A DNA stretch of 64,000 nucleotides from Bradyrhizobium sp. CB2312 (GTDB lineage: Bacteria > Pseudomonadota > Alphaproteobacteria > Rhizobiales > Xanthobacteraceae): assembly GCF_029714425.1 (NCBI RefSeq), contig NZ_CP121668.1:3803501-3867500 (forward strand), read 5' to 3'. The notes below the pieces were generated by a model. The model was not told where the DNA came from. It searched no databases and saw only the letters and a program-made list of their open reading frames with translations. The position numbers were made by a program, and so were the translations under genes. Positions 51,216-60,684 of the stretch are shown here, piece after piece. Position 1 is the first letter of the stretch. Every line of letters begins with the position of its first letter.

Positions 51216-51389
51216 TCAGGCGAGCTGATCGATCCGCGTGCCCTGGCCCGGCGGCAGCGGCGCGGGCGGCTGCGGCTTGTAGGTCGGGTCGGTGTCTTGG
51301 GTCTTGGTCTGGTCGTCCTGCTGCTTGGTCGTGTCGTAGCTCGGCACCACGATCGCGATCGGCGGCGGCGCAACGGTCGAAACGCTCAT
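51216..51389 (-). CDS. Small Pro/Gln/Asp-rich hypothetical protein
   Basis: The 57-residue product (MSVSTVAPPPIAIVVPSYDT at the start) has a hydrophobic first part and a polar half with DQTKTQDTDPTYKPQPPAP and PLPPGQGTRIDQLA. It has no known domain. A Gly-rich purine run (GAGGATTTGTGG) precedes the ATG, and the reading frame has a codon usage like that of its neighbours. The function is unknown; its length and composition resemble short conserved proteins in Bradyrhizobium. Confidence 0.5.
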   Translation of the reverse strand: MSVSTVAPPPIAIVVPSYDTTKQQDDQTKTQDTDPTYKPQPPAPLPPGQGTRIDQLA

Positions 51390-51542
51390 CCACAAATCCT
51401 CACACATGGAAACAATTGACCCTGCCCCGGCAGGAGCGAAATTTCCTTCAAGGCAATTGTTAAAATGCGAGGGAATGGTGTGGCGAGGACTGCTGTCGTC
51501 GTCCGCTCGCTGTGCGATTTCGAAGAACGTGAACTCTCTCAT

Positions 51543-51624
51543 CCGTCATTGCGAGCGCAGCGAAGCAATCCAGAATCCCTCCGCGGGATGAGTCTGGATT
51601 GCTTCGCTCCGCTCGCAATGACGG
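51543..51624. repeat. Type A palindromic repeat, copy 5
   Basis: Arms CCGTCATTGCGAGCGCAGCG and GCTCCGCTCGCAATGACGG with AAGCAATCCAGAATCC and GTCTGGATTGCTTC between. It lies between two minus-strand genes. Confidence 0.88.
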
Positions 51625-51651
51625 AGTATGTGGAAAGAGCGAGCGCCCCTT

Positions 51652-52125
51652 CTACTCGTCTTTGCCGCGCGTGATCGCGATCGACGCATCCGTCTTGGTG
51701 CGGGTGCATTCCATGTTGAGCCGCCGGTAGCGCATCGTGATCTTGTCGCCGCGCAAGAGGCCCATCCGCTTCAGGCAGCGTGTCGCGCCGGTCGTGGTGT
51801 CGTCCTTGGTCACGGTGAAGACGATCGCCGCCATTGACCCGACCACATTAAAGAACTCCGGCGTCGGCTTGCGGTCGCCCTTGGCATAGAGCTCGATCGA
51901 ATATTTGTCGCCGCGACAGCCCACCGACAGCTCCTTGGCCGAGGGATGCGTCAGGTACACGATGTTGCCGGCACGGAAATTCACCTTGAGCCGATCGATC
52001 TGGTTCGCCAGCTCCTTGGCGCTGTCGTCGCACCGGTCGGCGCGCGCGGGCGAGGCGAGGGTCACAAGGCCGGTGATGGCGGCGGCGACGAGGATCGCGC
52101 CGCGGATGTTCAGTTTGAAAATCAT
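51652..52125 (-). CDS. Secreted hypothetical protein
   Basis: The 157-residue product has a signal peptide (IRGAILVAAAITGLVTLASP, then ARADRCDDS). The mature part has Cys pairs (RCDDSAKELAN; VGCRGDKYSIELYA; ATRCLKRMGL; NMECTRTKT) and may be stabilised by disulfides. No domain is recognised. The start at 52125 is chosen because the signal peptide begins there; a longer in-frame start at 52224 gives an Arg-rich stretch unlike a signal. It is transcribed away from the fumarase gene. Confidence 0.6.
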   Translation of the reverse strand: MIFKLNIRGAILVAAAITGLVTLASPARADRCDDSAKELANQIDRLKVNFRAGNIVYLTHPSAKELSVGCRGDKYSIELYAKGDRKPTPEFFNVVGSMAAIVFTVTKDDTTTGATRCLKRMGLLRGDKITMRYRRLNMECTRTKTDASIAITRGKDE

Positions 52126-52366
52126 GATGAAAAGCCCCTGAGGGCGCGCATTCAACCTTCGTCGCGCCCGGAGCGCAAGGGGTGCACCCAGGTCTTCCCG
52201 AGCATCATGATGGCCACGCTGCACTGCTGACGTCGCTGGAAAGGATGTCAGGCTGCCGAATCCGGATGCCCCGGCCGCGCCGGAACGCCTTCCCTTTGCG
52301 GCAAAAAAGCTTAGAACGCTTCTATGCTAGGGCCCGCCAGGGCTCCAAAACCCCGAGATTTGCCCC

Positions 52367-54022
<1,656 letters not shown>

Positions 54023-54025
54023 ACT

Positions 54026-54103
54026 GTCATGGCCGGGCTTGACCCGGCCATCCATCGCTCTCTTCAAGCAAGATGGATACGCGGGTCAAGCCCGCGTATG
54101 ACG
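54026..54103. repeat. Type B-like palindromic repeat after the fumarase gene
   Basis: Left half TCATGGCCGGGCTTGACCCG with GCCATCCAT and right half AGATGGATACGCGGGTCAAG then CCCGCGTATGACGA. The halves are only partly complementary, but each has its own inner hairpin. It starts 4 bases after the stop. Confidence 0.75.
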
Positions 54104-54125
54104 AGATGCATTATCGGCGAAGCCG

Positions 54126-55046
54126 CTAGCTGCAATTCGTGACCTGGTTGGAGCACAGCGCGCGCCACCAGCCGCGGACGCCGTCGTAGCTCTCGACGAG
54201 GCCCCAGGCGCCGCTGCACGCCATGAGCCGCTTCGGTCCGCCGTCGCCGTCAATCGGGCCGCCAAGCTCGTGCTGAGCTGGCATCCATTTGGCGTCGACG
54301 AAAGGTGCCTGAAACAGCCCGCCCGCGCGCGTGTAGCCATTGGCGTAATTCGCGCCGACCTTGTTCGACGCGACCCAGCCGCGGCCCGCATAGGGTTTTG
54401 GCGCGCTGCGCGGATATCGCGTCTCGTCCTCGTAGTCCTTGCCCGGGGGCCTCGCGCCTTCGATCAGGAACCAGCCGTCCCTGAAGCCGACGATGCGGAA
54501 TTCGGTGAGCCAGCCGCCGTCGGGCGTGTTCTCGGCGCCGCCGAGCTTGAGCCGATAGGGCGGCGGCAGCGTGCCGAGCATGCGCGCTTTCACTGAAGGT
54601 TCAGCCCGCACGTTGAGACCGCTCGGGTCCTTGTCGATGGACCAGGCGCCGAGATCGCACGGCTCGGTACCTTCGGGCAGGCTGGCGCGTTTTGCGGCGA
54701 GATCGGCGTGCAGTTTTGCGAAGTCGGCGTCGTCGTTGTCAGGAGCCGGCTCGGTGCGCGGCTTCAACGCGGCCGAGATCGCGCGTGTCGCATCCGCCGT
54801 CAACGTGACGACGAGGACCTGGCGTGCGGCGAACACGCTTGCCGGTGTCTTCGGATCGTTTGATGTCGCCGGATAGACCGCGAGATAGCCGGTCGCGCCT
54901 TCGGTGCGGTAGGCGAGGCCCGCGACATAACCTGCCGGCACCATGGCGAGCGCGCTTGCGCGCCACGCTGGTTCGGTGTCATCCGCGCGCGCCGCAAGTG
55001 TCGCGACACACAGGATCGTTGCCGCGATGAGACAGAGCGCACGCAT
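54126..55046 (-). CDS. Secreted SH3-like domain protein
   Basis: The 306-residue product has a signal peptide (ALCLIAATILCVATLAARAD) and a middle with GLNVRAEPSVKARMLGTLPP, the core of a bacterial SH3-like domain (typical N-V-R-A-E-P). Before it is a helical part (DDADFAKLHADLAAKRASLP). C-terminal segments (GRGWVASNKVGANYANGYTR; SYDGVRGWWRALC) include two Cys and Trp-rich repeats. SH3-like domains in the periplasm often bind peptidoglycan or ligands; here the role is unknown. It lies 16 bases before the next gene on the strand. Confidence 0.75.
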   Translation of the reverse strand: MRALCLIAATILCVATLAARADDTEPAWRASALAMVPAGYVAGLAYRTEGATGYLAVYPATSNDPKTPASVFAARQVLVVTLTADATRAISAALKPRTEPAPDNDDADFAKLHADLAAKRASLPEGTEPCDLGAWSIDKDPSGLNVRAEPSVKARMLGTLPPPYRLKLGGAENTPDGGWLTEFRIVGFRDGWFLIEGARPPGKDYEDETRYPRSAPKPYAGRGWVASNKVGANYANGYTRAGGLFQAPFVDAKWMPAQHELGGPIDGDGGPKRLMACSGAWGLVESYDGVRGWWRALCSNQVTNCS

Positions 55047-55062
55047 GGATGCAGCGCGGTCT

Positions 55063-55359
55063 TTACGCCCGCGCGCCGGTGAACGGGAAGCTGCCCATCG
55101 GGCCGATGCCCATTTCGCCGCTCATGCTGTCGCCGGATACCTTTCCGATGAACTCGAGGGTCAACGGCATTGGATTGGTGATCGAGACCTTCCAGTTGAT
55201 GGCATCGCCGCTGATGGTGCCGTCGAAAATCTCGGCAGAATTACCATCGGCGCCCTGCGTGCCCGTCAGCGTGCCGCCGGAGCTCAGCAGGGTCAGCGTC
55301 GCCTGCCGCTCGCCCATCGGCGTCGTCATGGTCAGATTCCAGTTGCCGTCTACGGCCAT
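55063..55359 (-). CDS. Small beta-rich hypothetical protein
   Basis: The 98-residue product has repeated short strands (MAVDGNWNLTMTTPMGERQA; TLTLLSSGGTLTGTQG; FDGTISGDAINWKVSI; LEFIGKVSGDSMSGEM) and no signal peptide. The pattern resembles short proteins with a lipocalin-like or calycin-like barrel of bacterial origin. Function is unknown. It lies upstream of the SH3-like gene on the same strand, 16 bases apart, and may share its transcript. Confidence 0.65.
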   Translation of the reverse strand: MAVDGNWNLTMTTPMGERQATLTLLSSGGTLTGTQGADGNSAEIFDGTISGDAINWKVSITNPMPLTLEFIGKVSGDSMSGEMGIGPMGSFPFTGARA

Positions 55360-55465
55360 TCCCGTCTCCCGAACAGATCCCGGCGGGCCGCGACGATCCG
55401 CGGCCAGTCCTGGGCGAGCCTATAGCCCAACTCGCAGCTCCTGCCTAACCCCGCATTGGAGGCAT

Positions 55466-56020
55466 TTAGGCGCGGGCGGCCGCACGGCGGCGGCTGGTGA
55501 CGATGAGCCTGAGAACCACATACTGCACGGCAAAGGCCAGGATCTTGGCGCCGCCCGCGACCACCGTGATGTAGAACGCCCACAGCTTCAGATCGCCGGT
55601 CGAAGCTACGAAGATCATGCCGGCGCCGATCGCGAACATCAGCGCCGCCCAGGCATAGCCCGCGGCCGTCACATATTCCGGAACGGTCTCGACCACGATC
55701 GGCGGCATGTAGCGCAGCATCCAGCCGCGTTTGAGCATGATGGCGCCGATCGCGAAATGCGCGATCGAGGGCTTTGCCAGCATGAAGCGGGGATCGTTGG
55801 TCAAAAGCGTGACCGTGCCCAGCACGACGACGAGAGCGAGGCTCGCATAGGTCATGTAGTTCAGCTGCTGCCCCTTGATCCGGGCGTAGATCACCTGCGC
55901 GACCGCGCCGGCGATCGCCACCGACGTCGCCAGGATGACATTGTCGGTGATGAGGTAGATGACCAGGAAGACGATCGCGGAGAGGAAGTCGGAGGCGAGG
56001 CGGGCGAATACGTCCTTCAT
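55466..56020 (-). CDS. Inner membrane protein of the IspZ/YciB septation-associated family
   Basis: The 184-residue product has about five membrane segments (FLSAIVFLVIYLITDNVILA; ALVVVLGTVTLLTNDPRFML; AALMFAIGAGMIFVASTGDL) and the family signature FMLAKPSIAHFAIGAIMLKR, then GWMLRYMPPIV. YciB proteins take part in cell envelope and septation work in enteric bacteria. It is 12 bases after a second related membrane gene on the same strand, so the two form an operon that starts under TetR-type operators at 56629 and 56681. Confidence 0.85.
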   Translation of the reverse strand: MKDVFARLASDFLSAIVFLVIYLITDNVILATSVAIAGAVAQVIYARIKGQQLNYMTYASLALVVVLGTVTLLTNDPRFMLAKPSIAHFAIGAIMLKRGWMLRYMPPIVVETVPEYVTAAGYAWAALMFAIGAGMIFVASTGDLKLWAFYITVVAGGAKILAFAVQYVVLRLIVTSRRRAAARA

Positions 56021-56032
56021 CGTTGGTCCTGT

Positions 56033-56608
56033 TCAGCGAGGGGCGGGCAGTGTGCCGGACGGCGTACCGTACTTGATCTCGCGATACTCGGGATACCACT
56101 TTGTGAAGTAGATCGCGCTGTTGCGGGCGGCGAAGGCCACCGCAAGGCTCGACCAGAGCGGCAGACCGGGGATGTAGAGCAGTACGAGATTGGCAGCCGC
56201 CATCAGCAGCGTGGCCGCGGTCCAGGCGCCGGTGATGACGTAATTGGCGTAGCGGAAGCCGGGCATCGCCGCGGTCTCGGCCGGGACCGATTCAAGCGCG
56301 TATTGCAGCGTGAAGGGACGGCGGACCAGCATCGAGCCGAGCGAGATGACGAAAATGCCGATGTCGACCGACAGTTTGACACCGAGCGTGCCAAGCGCGG
56401 GATCGAGCAGCGCCAGATAGAGGCCGATTGCGGCGAACAGGATTGCCGAGCCCAGGGCGAGGATCTTCACCGAGCGGCCGCGCGCCACATCGATCGCGAC
56501 AGTGGCGAGGCAGATCGCGGAGGCCGCGAAGACGCTGACCGCGGCCGATGTCACCAGCATGAGGAAGGTGAAAGCGCCGTAGGGCGCGAGGATCAGGAAA
56601 ATCGCCAT
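56033..56608 (-). CDS. Membrane protein related to the YciB family
   Basis: The 191-residue product has five or six membrane segments (MAIFLILAPYGAFTFLMLVT; SAICLATVAIDVARG; ILALGSAILFAAIGLYLALL; YVITGAWTAATLLMAAANLV). Segments such as IGIFVISLGSMLVRRPFTLQ and YALESVPAETAAMPGF line up with GAIMLKRGWMLRYMPPIVVE of the next gene, so it looks like a distant paralogue. Function is not known. Its start lies 20 bases after a perfect operator palindrome, so it is likely the first gene of a TetR-controlled operon. Confidence 0.75.
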   Translation of the reverse strand: MAIFLILAPYGAFTFLMLVTSAAVSVFAASAICLATVAIDVARGRSVKILALGSAILFAAIGLYLALLDPALGTLGVKLSVDIGIFVISLGSMLVRRPFTLQYALESVPAETAAMPGFRYANYVITGAWTAATLLMAAANLVLLYIPGLPLWSSLAVAFAARNSAIYFTKWYPEYREIKYGTPSGTLPAPR

Positions 56609-56628
56609 GGGCCGCCTCGGTCAAGTCG

Positions 56629-56647
56629 ATCTTTACGGTGTAAAGAT
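56629..56647. promoter_or_regulatory. TetR-type operator A (perfect palindrome)
   Basis: ATCTTTAC-N3-GTAAAGAT, a perfect 19-base palindrome, 20 bases before the start of the first membrane gene. It is the best-matching of four copies in this region. Confidence 0.75.
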
Positions 56648-56680
56648 CAATAGTTCAGGAGCGACGGCGGGTCAAGTAAA

Positions 56681-56699
56681 ATCTTTACAGTGTCAAAAT
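56681..56699. promoter_or_regulatory. TetR-type operator B
   Basis: ATCTTTAC-N3-GTCAAAAT, with one perfect half and a second half with two mismatches, 33 bases from operator A. It overlaps the end of the small membrane gene upstream. The preceding GTCAAGT is also shared with operators A and D. Confidence 0.68.
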
Positions 56700-56948
56700 G
56701 GTGTAAGTGACTTCCAAAAAGTGAAGCGCTGCAACTGCTTGGTCGGACGCCTCGTCGGCCAATTCCGCCCAGGGCAGGCGCGAGAGGATCGGCAGCGCGG
56801 AGGCGACCAAAACGCCCACGCCGAGCACGATGCCGCCGTTGAAGATGGCATGGTCCCGTTGCCGCAGGCGGATCATCCAGAATGCCAGCGCGGCGCAGGC
56901 CATAGCGAGGATGACCAGACAGACCGCGGTCATCGTGGGCAAGTGCAT
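56685..56948 (-). CDS. Small membrane protein downstream of the carotenoid oxygenase gene
   Basis: The 87-residue product has two membrane segments (MTAVCLVILAMACAALAFWM; AIFNGGIVLGVGVLVASALP) and an acidic C-terminal part. No domain is recognised. The ATG at 56948 is chosen because MHLPTMTAVCL forms a good signal start; a longer frame start lies at 56984. It lies 63 bases after the carotenoid oxygenase gene on the same strand, with a type B repeat in between, so it could be part of the same transcript. Confidence 0.55.
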   Translation of the reverse strand: MHLPTMTAVCLVILAMACAALAFWMIRLRQRDHAIFNGGIVLGVGVLVASALPILSRLPWAELADEASDQAVAALHFLEVTYTILTL

Positions 56949-56963
56949 GGGAAACTCCTCTTT

Positions 56964-57005
56964 CCGTCGTTCCGGGCTCGCCACTTCGTCGCGCCCCGGA
57001 ATGAC
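56964..57005. repeat. Short type B-like inverted repeat
   Basis: The arms CGTCGTTCCGGGC and GCGCCCCGGAATGAC are complementary over most of their length. It lies between the carotenoid oxygenase gene stop and the small membrane gene. It is a shorter form of the type B elements. Confidence 0.65.
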
Positions 57006-57011
57006 CGGGCG

Positions 57012-58409
57012 CTACGCCGCTCCCACCCAGTTGCCGTGAAAGCCATCGGGCACGCGGTGGCCGAGCTGCACCAGCGCGACGGGCCCCACCTCGATATCGG
57101 TCGCGTTGAACACAGCGAGGTCGCTGCGGTTCTCCCGCGCCCGCCAGACCACGGCGAGCAGCCAGCCGTCGCCCTCGGGTGCATCTTTCGAGCGTTCGAC
57201 GAACACCGGCTCGGAGATGGTATCGCCAGTGGGCAGCAGATAGTGGCCGAGCCGCCGGCCGTGCCCGTCGACATGGACGATGCCCGACAGCGCGCCGAAC
57301 ATCGGCAGTTTTGGATTGGCGCAGGCGTACCAGCCGTGACGGCTCTTCAGCCCGGCGTGGCGATCGTCGATGCGCGGGAATTCGCCGGTGAGATCGTCGA
57401 GATAAGTCTGCCGGAAGCGGTCGGTATTCCCTGAGAGATCGAACGTCCAGCGGCAATGGCGGGCGCGCGATTTCTCGGGATCGGTCGGCCGGCCGTCGGG
57501 ATGCGGAAACAACGGCGCCTCCTCGAACTGCATGACGTCGGCGATGATGCGGTTCTCCTCTTCCCACGCGTTCATCACGTGGAAGACGTAGCAGGCTTCA
57601 GCCCGGAACCAGACGATGTCCTTGGCGGTGCCGCTGCGCTTCATCACGCCGACATAGGCGCCCTTGTCCGGCTCCCACGCATAAGGCGGCCGTCCGCTCA
57701 TCGCGCGCTCCATGCTGCCGGTGATGGGCAGGATCGGAAACAGCACATGATTCGCGGTGACGATGAAGTCGTGCACCATGCTGGCATACGGCGCCTCGAA
57801 CCGTTCGAAGCGCGTTGCCTTGCCGGAGGCATCGATCGATCCATAGGAGAGGGCAGGCGTCAGCGGTCCCGCGGCGTTGTAGCCGAAGAACACGAGCTCG
57901 CCGGTGACGGGATCGACCTTCGGATGCGCGGTGAAGCTGCCGGCGACGCGGCCCTGGTAGTTGTGATAGCCACGCGTTGCCAGCGTGCCCGGCTCGATCT
58001 CGGTCGGCAGATGCGCTTCTTCCAGCGCAAGCAGCTTGCCGGCATGGAAGATGATGTTGGTGTTGGCGACGCCGCCGTCGATGAGGTTTGCGGGCGCATC
58101 CGGCAGCTTGCGGCCGAAGCCGCCGAACAGCGCGCGGCCGGCGTCGTGCTCGGCGAGCCATTTCGGCGTGCGGACCCAGCGGTTGCGATAGCTGGCGCGG
58201 CCGTTCTCGAGGTGGAAAGCGTGCAGCATGCCGTCGCCGACGAACCAGTGCGCGCCGGGAGAATCGAACTGCGGATTGGGCCCGTTGCGATAAAGCGTGC
58301 CGTTCAGCTCGCGCGGCAATTCGCCGACGATCTTGAGGGAGGGCGCGTCGGCCTCGAATGGAATCGGGCCGAGGTTGTGGCGGCGCTCGGCGATAGCGTC
58401 CTGCTGCAC
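57012..58409 (-). CDS. Carotenoid oxygenase (RPE65/lignostilbene dioxygenase family)
   Basis: These enzymes use one Fe(II) held by four His to cut double bonds of carotenoids or stilbenes with oxygen. The 465-residue product has the pattern of the family: LNGTLYRNGPNPQFDSPGAH early, and four His in GSFTAHPKVDP, MVHDFIVTANHVLFP, YVFHVMNAWEEENR and DGFHGNW as candidate iron ligands, with WFVGDGMLHAFHLENG and VFVERSKDAPEGDG in between. Length fits bacterial members. The gene starts 16 bases after operator C and is divergent from the TetR gene, which is its likely regulator. Substrate (carotenoid or lignin-related stilbene) is not decided by sequence. Confidence 0.93.
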   Translation of the reverse strand: MQQDAIAERRHNLGPIPFEADAPSLKIVGELPRELNGTLYRNGPNPQFDSPGAHWFVGDGMLHAFHLENGRASYRNRWVRTPKWLAEHDAGRALFGGFGRKLPDAPANLIDGGVANTNIIFHAGKLLALEEAHLPTEIEPGTLATRGYHNYQGRVAGSFTAHPKVDPVTGELVFFGYNAAGPLTPALSYGSIDASGKATRFERFEAPYASMVHDFIVTANHVLFPILPITGSMERAMSGRPPYAWEPDKGAYVGVMKRSGTAKDIVWFRAEACYVFHVMNAWEEENRIIADVMQFEEAPLFPHPDGRPTDPEKSRARHCRWTFDLSGNTDRFRQTYLDDLTGEFPRIDDRHAGLKSRHGWYACANPKLPMFGALSGIVHVDGHGRRLGHYLLPTGDTISEPVFVERSKDAPEGDGWLLAVVWRARENRSDLAVFNATDIEVGPVALVQLGHRVPDGFHGNWVGAA

Positions 58410-58424
58410 GGCGTATCCCTCCTT

Positions 58425-58443
58425 ATCTTTACATCGTCAAGAT
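58425..58443. promoter_or_regulatory. TetR-type operator C before the carotenoid oxygenase gene
   Basis: ATCTTTAC-N3-GTCAAGAT: perfect left half and right half with one mismatch, 16 bases before the start of the oxygenase gene. Confidence 0.72.
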
Positions 58444-58477
58444 CGAATAAAGCCGAACGCGGTTTCCGTCAAGTGAA

Positions 58478-58496
58478 ATCTTTACACTGTCAATAT
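58478..58496. promoter_or_regulatory. TetR-type operator D before the tetR-type gene
   Basis: ATCTTTAC-N3-GTCAATAT, again preceded by GTCAAGT. It lies 20 bases before the regulator start and suggests self-control. Together with operator C it fills the gap between the two genes. Confidence 0.7.
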
Positions 58497-58515
58497 TGCG
58501 TCATATAGCTTGCAA

Positions 58516-59259
58516 ATGGCCAAGAGCGACACCAAGAGCGACACCAAGGGCGAGACCGCGCGTCACCCACGTGCCCCCAGAAGAACAACGTCGACCGCGG
58601 CGTCGCGCCCTGCGCGCCGCCCAGCGAGTGCGAAAACCGAGACGCCGTATCATCACGGCGCCCTGCGCGAGGCGCTGCTCGAGGCCGCCGAACGGGTGCT
58701 GGAGCGCGACGGGCTTGCCGGCCTGACATTGCGCGCGGTGGCGCGCGAGGCGGGCGTCTCGCATGCCGCGCCGACGCATCATTTCGGCGATCTCACCGGT
58801 CTCGTCAGCGAGCTCGCCGCCGTCGGCTTCCGCCAGTTCAACGCGGCGATGTCCTCGTCGTGCAACGCCGCCGCCACGCCGCTCGAGCGCGCGCTGGCGC
58901 GGCCGAAAGCCTACGTGGCCTATGCACAGGCGCATCCCGGCATGTACGGCATCATGTTCCGCACCGAGCGGCTCGATTATTCCAGACCGTCGCTGCACGA
59001 GGCGGCCGAGGCTTCGTTTGCCGGACTCGCCAATGCCATCGGCGCGATGCGGCAGGAGCAGATCAGCGGCGATGCACTGACGCTGAACCAGGGCGCCGCG
59101 ATCGCGCGCGCCTGGTCGGTGGTGCACGGTTTCACCATGCTGCTGCTCGACGGCCGGCTCGAAGATATTTTGCAGCGGCTGCCCGAGGGGACGACGGCCG
59201 AGCGGCTGCTCGAAGCTATGCTGACTGCGCCCATCCAGGGCAAGCCGCCTGGTCCCTGA
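58516..59259 (+). CDS. TetR-family transcriptional regulator
   Basis: The 247-residue product has a disordered start with an SDTKSDTKG repeat and an Arg/Pro/Ala-rich stretch, and then a TetR helix-turn-helix at about 46-103 (HGALREALLEAAERVLERDG; LTLRAVAREAGVSHAAPTHH, then FGDLTGLVSEL). The C-terminal half (YAQAHPGMYGIMFRTERLDY) is like the TetR C-domain that binds a ligand. The ATG at 58516 is chosen; a TTG lies two codons earlier. Four operator-like palindromes lie around it (two divergent with the oxygenase gene, two before the membrane operon), so it is probably a repressor of all. Confidence 0.9.
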   Translation: MAKSDTKSDTKGETARHPRAPRRTTSTAASRPARRPASAKTETPYHHGALREALLEAAERVLERDGLAGLTLRAVAREAGVSHAAPTHHFGDLTGLVSELAAVGFRQFNAAMSSSCNAAATPLERALARPKAYVAYAQAHPGMYGIMFRTERLDYSRPSLHEAAEASFAGLANAIGAMRQEQISGDALTLNQGAAIARAWSVVHGFTMLLLDGRLEDILQRLPEGTTAERLLEAMLTAPIQGKPPGP

Positions 59260-59304
59260 TCGAGGGGCGAGGCAACCCTTGCCGTGGTCAGGCGTTGACG
59301 CCGC

Positions 59305-59919
59305 ATGGCAAGATCACCGCGCGCTCCCTGGAAACGCACCAATCCGCGCAAGCGCGCGGGCAAGACATCCAAGCATCTCACGCCCGCGCAGAAATCGGCG
59401 GCGAAGGCGCGCGCCCGCCGCGCCGGCCGCCGCTATCCCAACCTCGTGGACAACATGCGCATGGCTGCGAAGAAGACTTCCAAATCCTCGAAGGCGAAGA
59501 CGTCAGCAAAGAAAAAATCAACGAAGAAGAGCCGCAAGCGCACCACGAAAGAGGCGGCAAAGTCCTCGCCCAAGCGCAAGCCGCCGGCACGGGAAAAGGA
59601 TCCGCGCGGCGGCCTGACCGCGGCCGGCCGCAAGGCGTTTGCGCGCAAGCAGGGCGCTCACTTGCGGCCGGGCGTCACCAAGAAAGAATCCGAGATGACA
59701 CCGCAGGAGATGCGGCGGAAGGGCAGCTGGGCGGTGCGGTTCTATGGCCGCGCGAAACTGCCGCCGCTGGTCGATGCCAAGGGCGAGCCGACCCGTCACG
59801 CGCTCTCGGCGCATGCCTGGGGCGAGCCCGTGCCGAAGACGGTGGCGGCGGCACGGCGCATCGCGGCAAAGGGCGAGCGCCTGCTGGCGCGCTATCGCCG
59901 CGCCAGGGCCAAGGGCTAG
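59305..59919 (+). CDS. Lysine/alanine-rich histone-H1-like protein (DUF6321-like)
   Basis: The 204-residue product is strongly basic. The first half has KRTNPRKRAGKTSKHLTPAQ and a Lys/Ala/Ser-rich stretch (KKTSKSSKAKTSAKKKSTKK) like the tails of bacterial histone-H1-like proteins. The second half is more ordered (RGGLTAAGRKAFARKQGAHL; RKGSWAVRFYGRAKLPPLVD; LSAHAWGEPVPKTVAAARRI), matching the DUF6321-like proteins. It may bind nucleic acid. A gene for a SET-domain methyltransferase lies 760 bases away on the same strand. Confidence 0.72.
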   Translation: MARSPRAPWKRTNPRKRAGKTSKHLTPAQKSAAKARARRAGRRYPNLVDNMRMAAKKTSKSSKAKTSAKKKSTKKSRKRTTKEAAKSSPKRKPPAREKDPRGGLTAAGRKAFARKQGAHLRPGVTKKESEMTPQEMRRKGSWAVRFYGRAKLPPLVDAKGEPTRHALSAHAWGEPVPKTVAAARRIAAKGERLLARYRRARAKG

Positions 59920-59922
59920 CGT

Positions 59923-60528
59923 CTAGCGCATCGTTGCGAGCTCGACGGCGCGGCCGCGATTGCCGATGATCTTCACCTCGTCCTTGCCGCAAGTGAAGCT
60001 GCGGGCGAATTCGTCGGCGGCCTTGCGCGCCAGCTCGTTGGCGTCGGGATTGGCGATCGCATCGACATAGGCGACATGGCAGACCGGCCCCGGCGGCAGC
60101 CGCGTCACGACCAGCATGGCCTTGGTGTTCGGCCGTCCCTTCTTGTCGGGATCGTTGTTGTCGGCAATGTGCCAGCGCTGGATGATCGCAAACGGCTTTG
60201 TCCCCGCGGCGCGCCATTCGACGGTGGTCTCGGATGAATTGAACGGGCCGAACCAGGTCTGTGCCGCCGGTTCCTCCGCCGCCATCTTGCGGCTGCGGCC
60301 GAACGAGACGATCTCGCGCAGATCGTCCTCGGCGATCAGCACGATCAGGCCGCCTTTGCCCGGGCAGACCCGCGTCGTGCTGCCGTCGAGCTCGCTGGGC
60401 TTGCCGATCTGGCGGCAGGTCTTAGGCGCGGTCGAGGTGTAGGTGCTGCCCAGGGATTGGGCGGCGGCACTCTCCAGGCCGGTGCACGTCAGCAACACAG
60501 CGATGCATGCGGTGGTCGTGCGGATCAT
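59923..60528 (-). CDS. Secreted hypothetical protein with C-rich pattern
   Basis: The 201-residue product has a signal peptide (TACIAVLLTCTGLESAAAQS). The mature part has APKTCRQIGKP, TRVCPGKGG, GPVCHVAYVDA and RSFTCGKDEVK with Cys residues that could pair. No domain is recognised. It lies on the strand opposite its neighbours. Function is unknown. Confidence 0.6.
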   Translation of the reverse strand: MIRTTTACIAVLLTCTGLESAAAQSLGSTYTSTAPKTCRQIGKPSELDGSTTRVCPGKGGLIVLIAEDDLREIVSFGRSRKMAAEEPAAQTWFGPFNSSETTVEWRAAGTKPFAIIQRWHIADNNDPDKKGRPNTKAMLVVTRLPPGPVCHVAYVDAIANPDANELARKAADEFARSFTCGKDEVKIIGNRGRAVELATMR

Positions 60529-60684
60529 GGCGAAACCTCGAGACAGGCGGAACTCATCCCATCAGACGTCTTGATTGTGGGCAAGGTTCGAACAAGGTCG
60601 TGAGACAACTGACAGCGCCGCGGAATCGTTCTAGAAGAGCGGCTTCGCTTCGGCTCATCCGGCCGCGTCCTCGTTCTTTTGATC

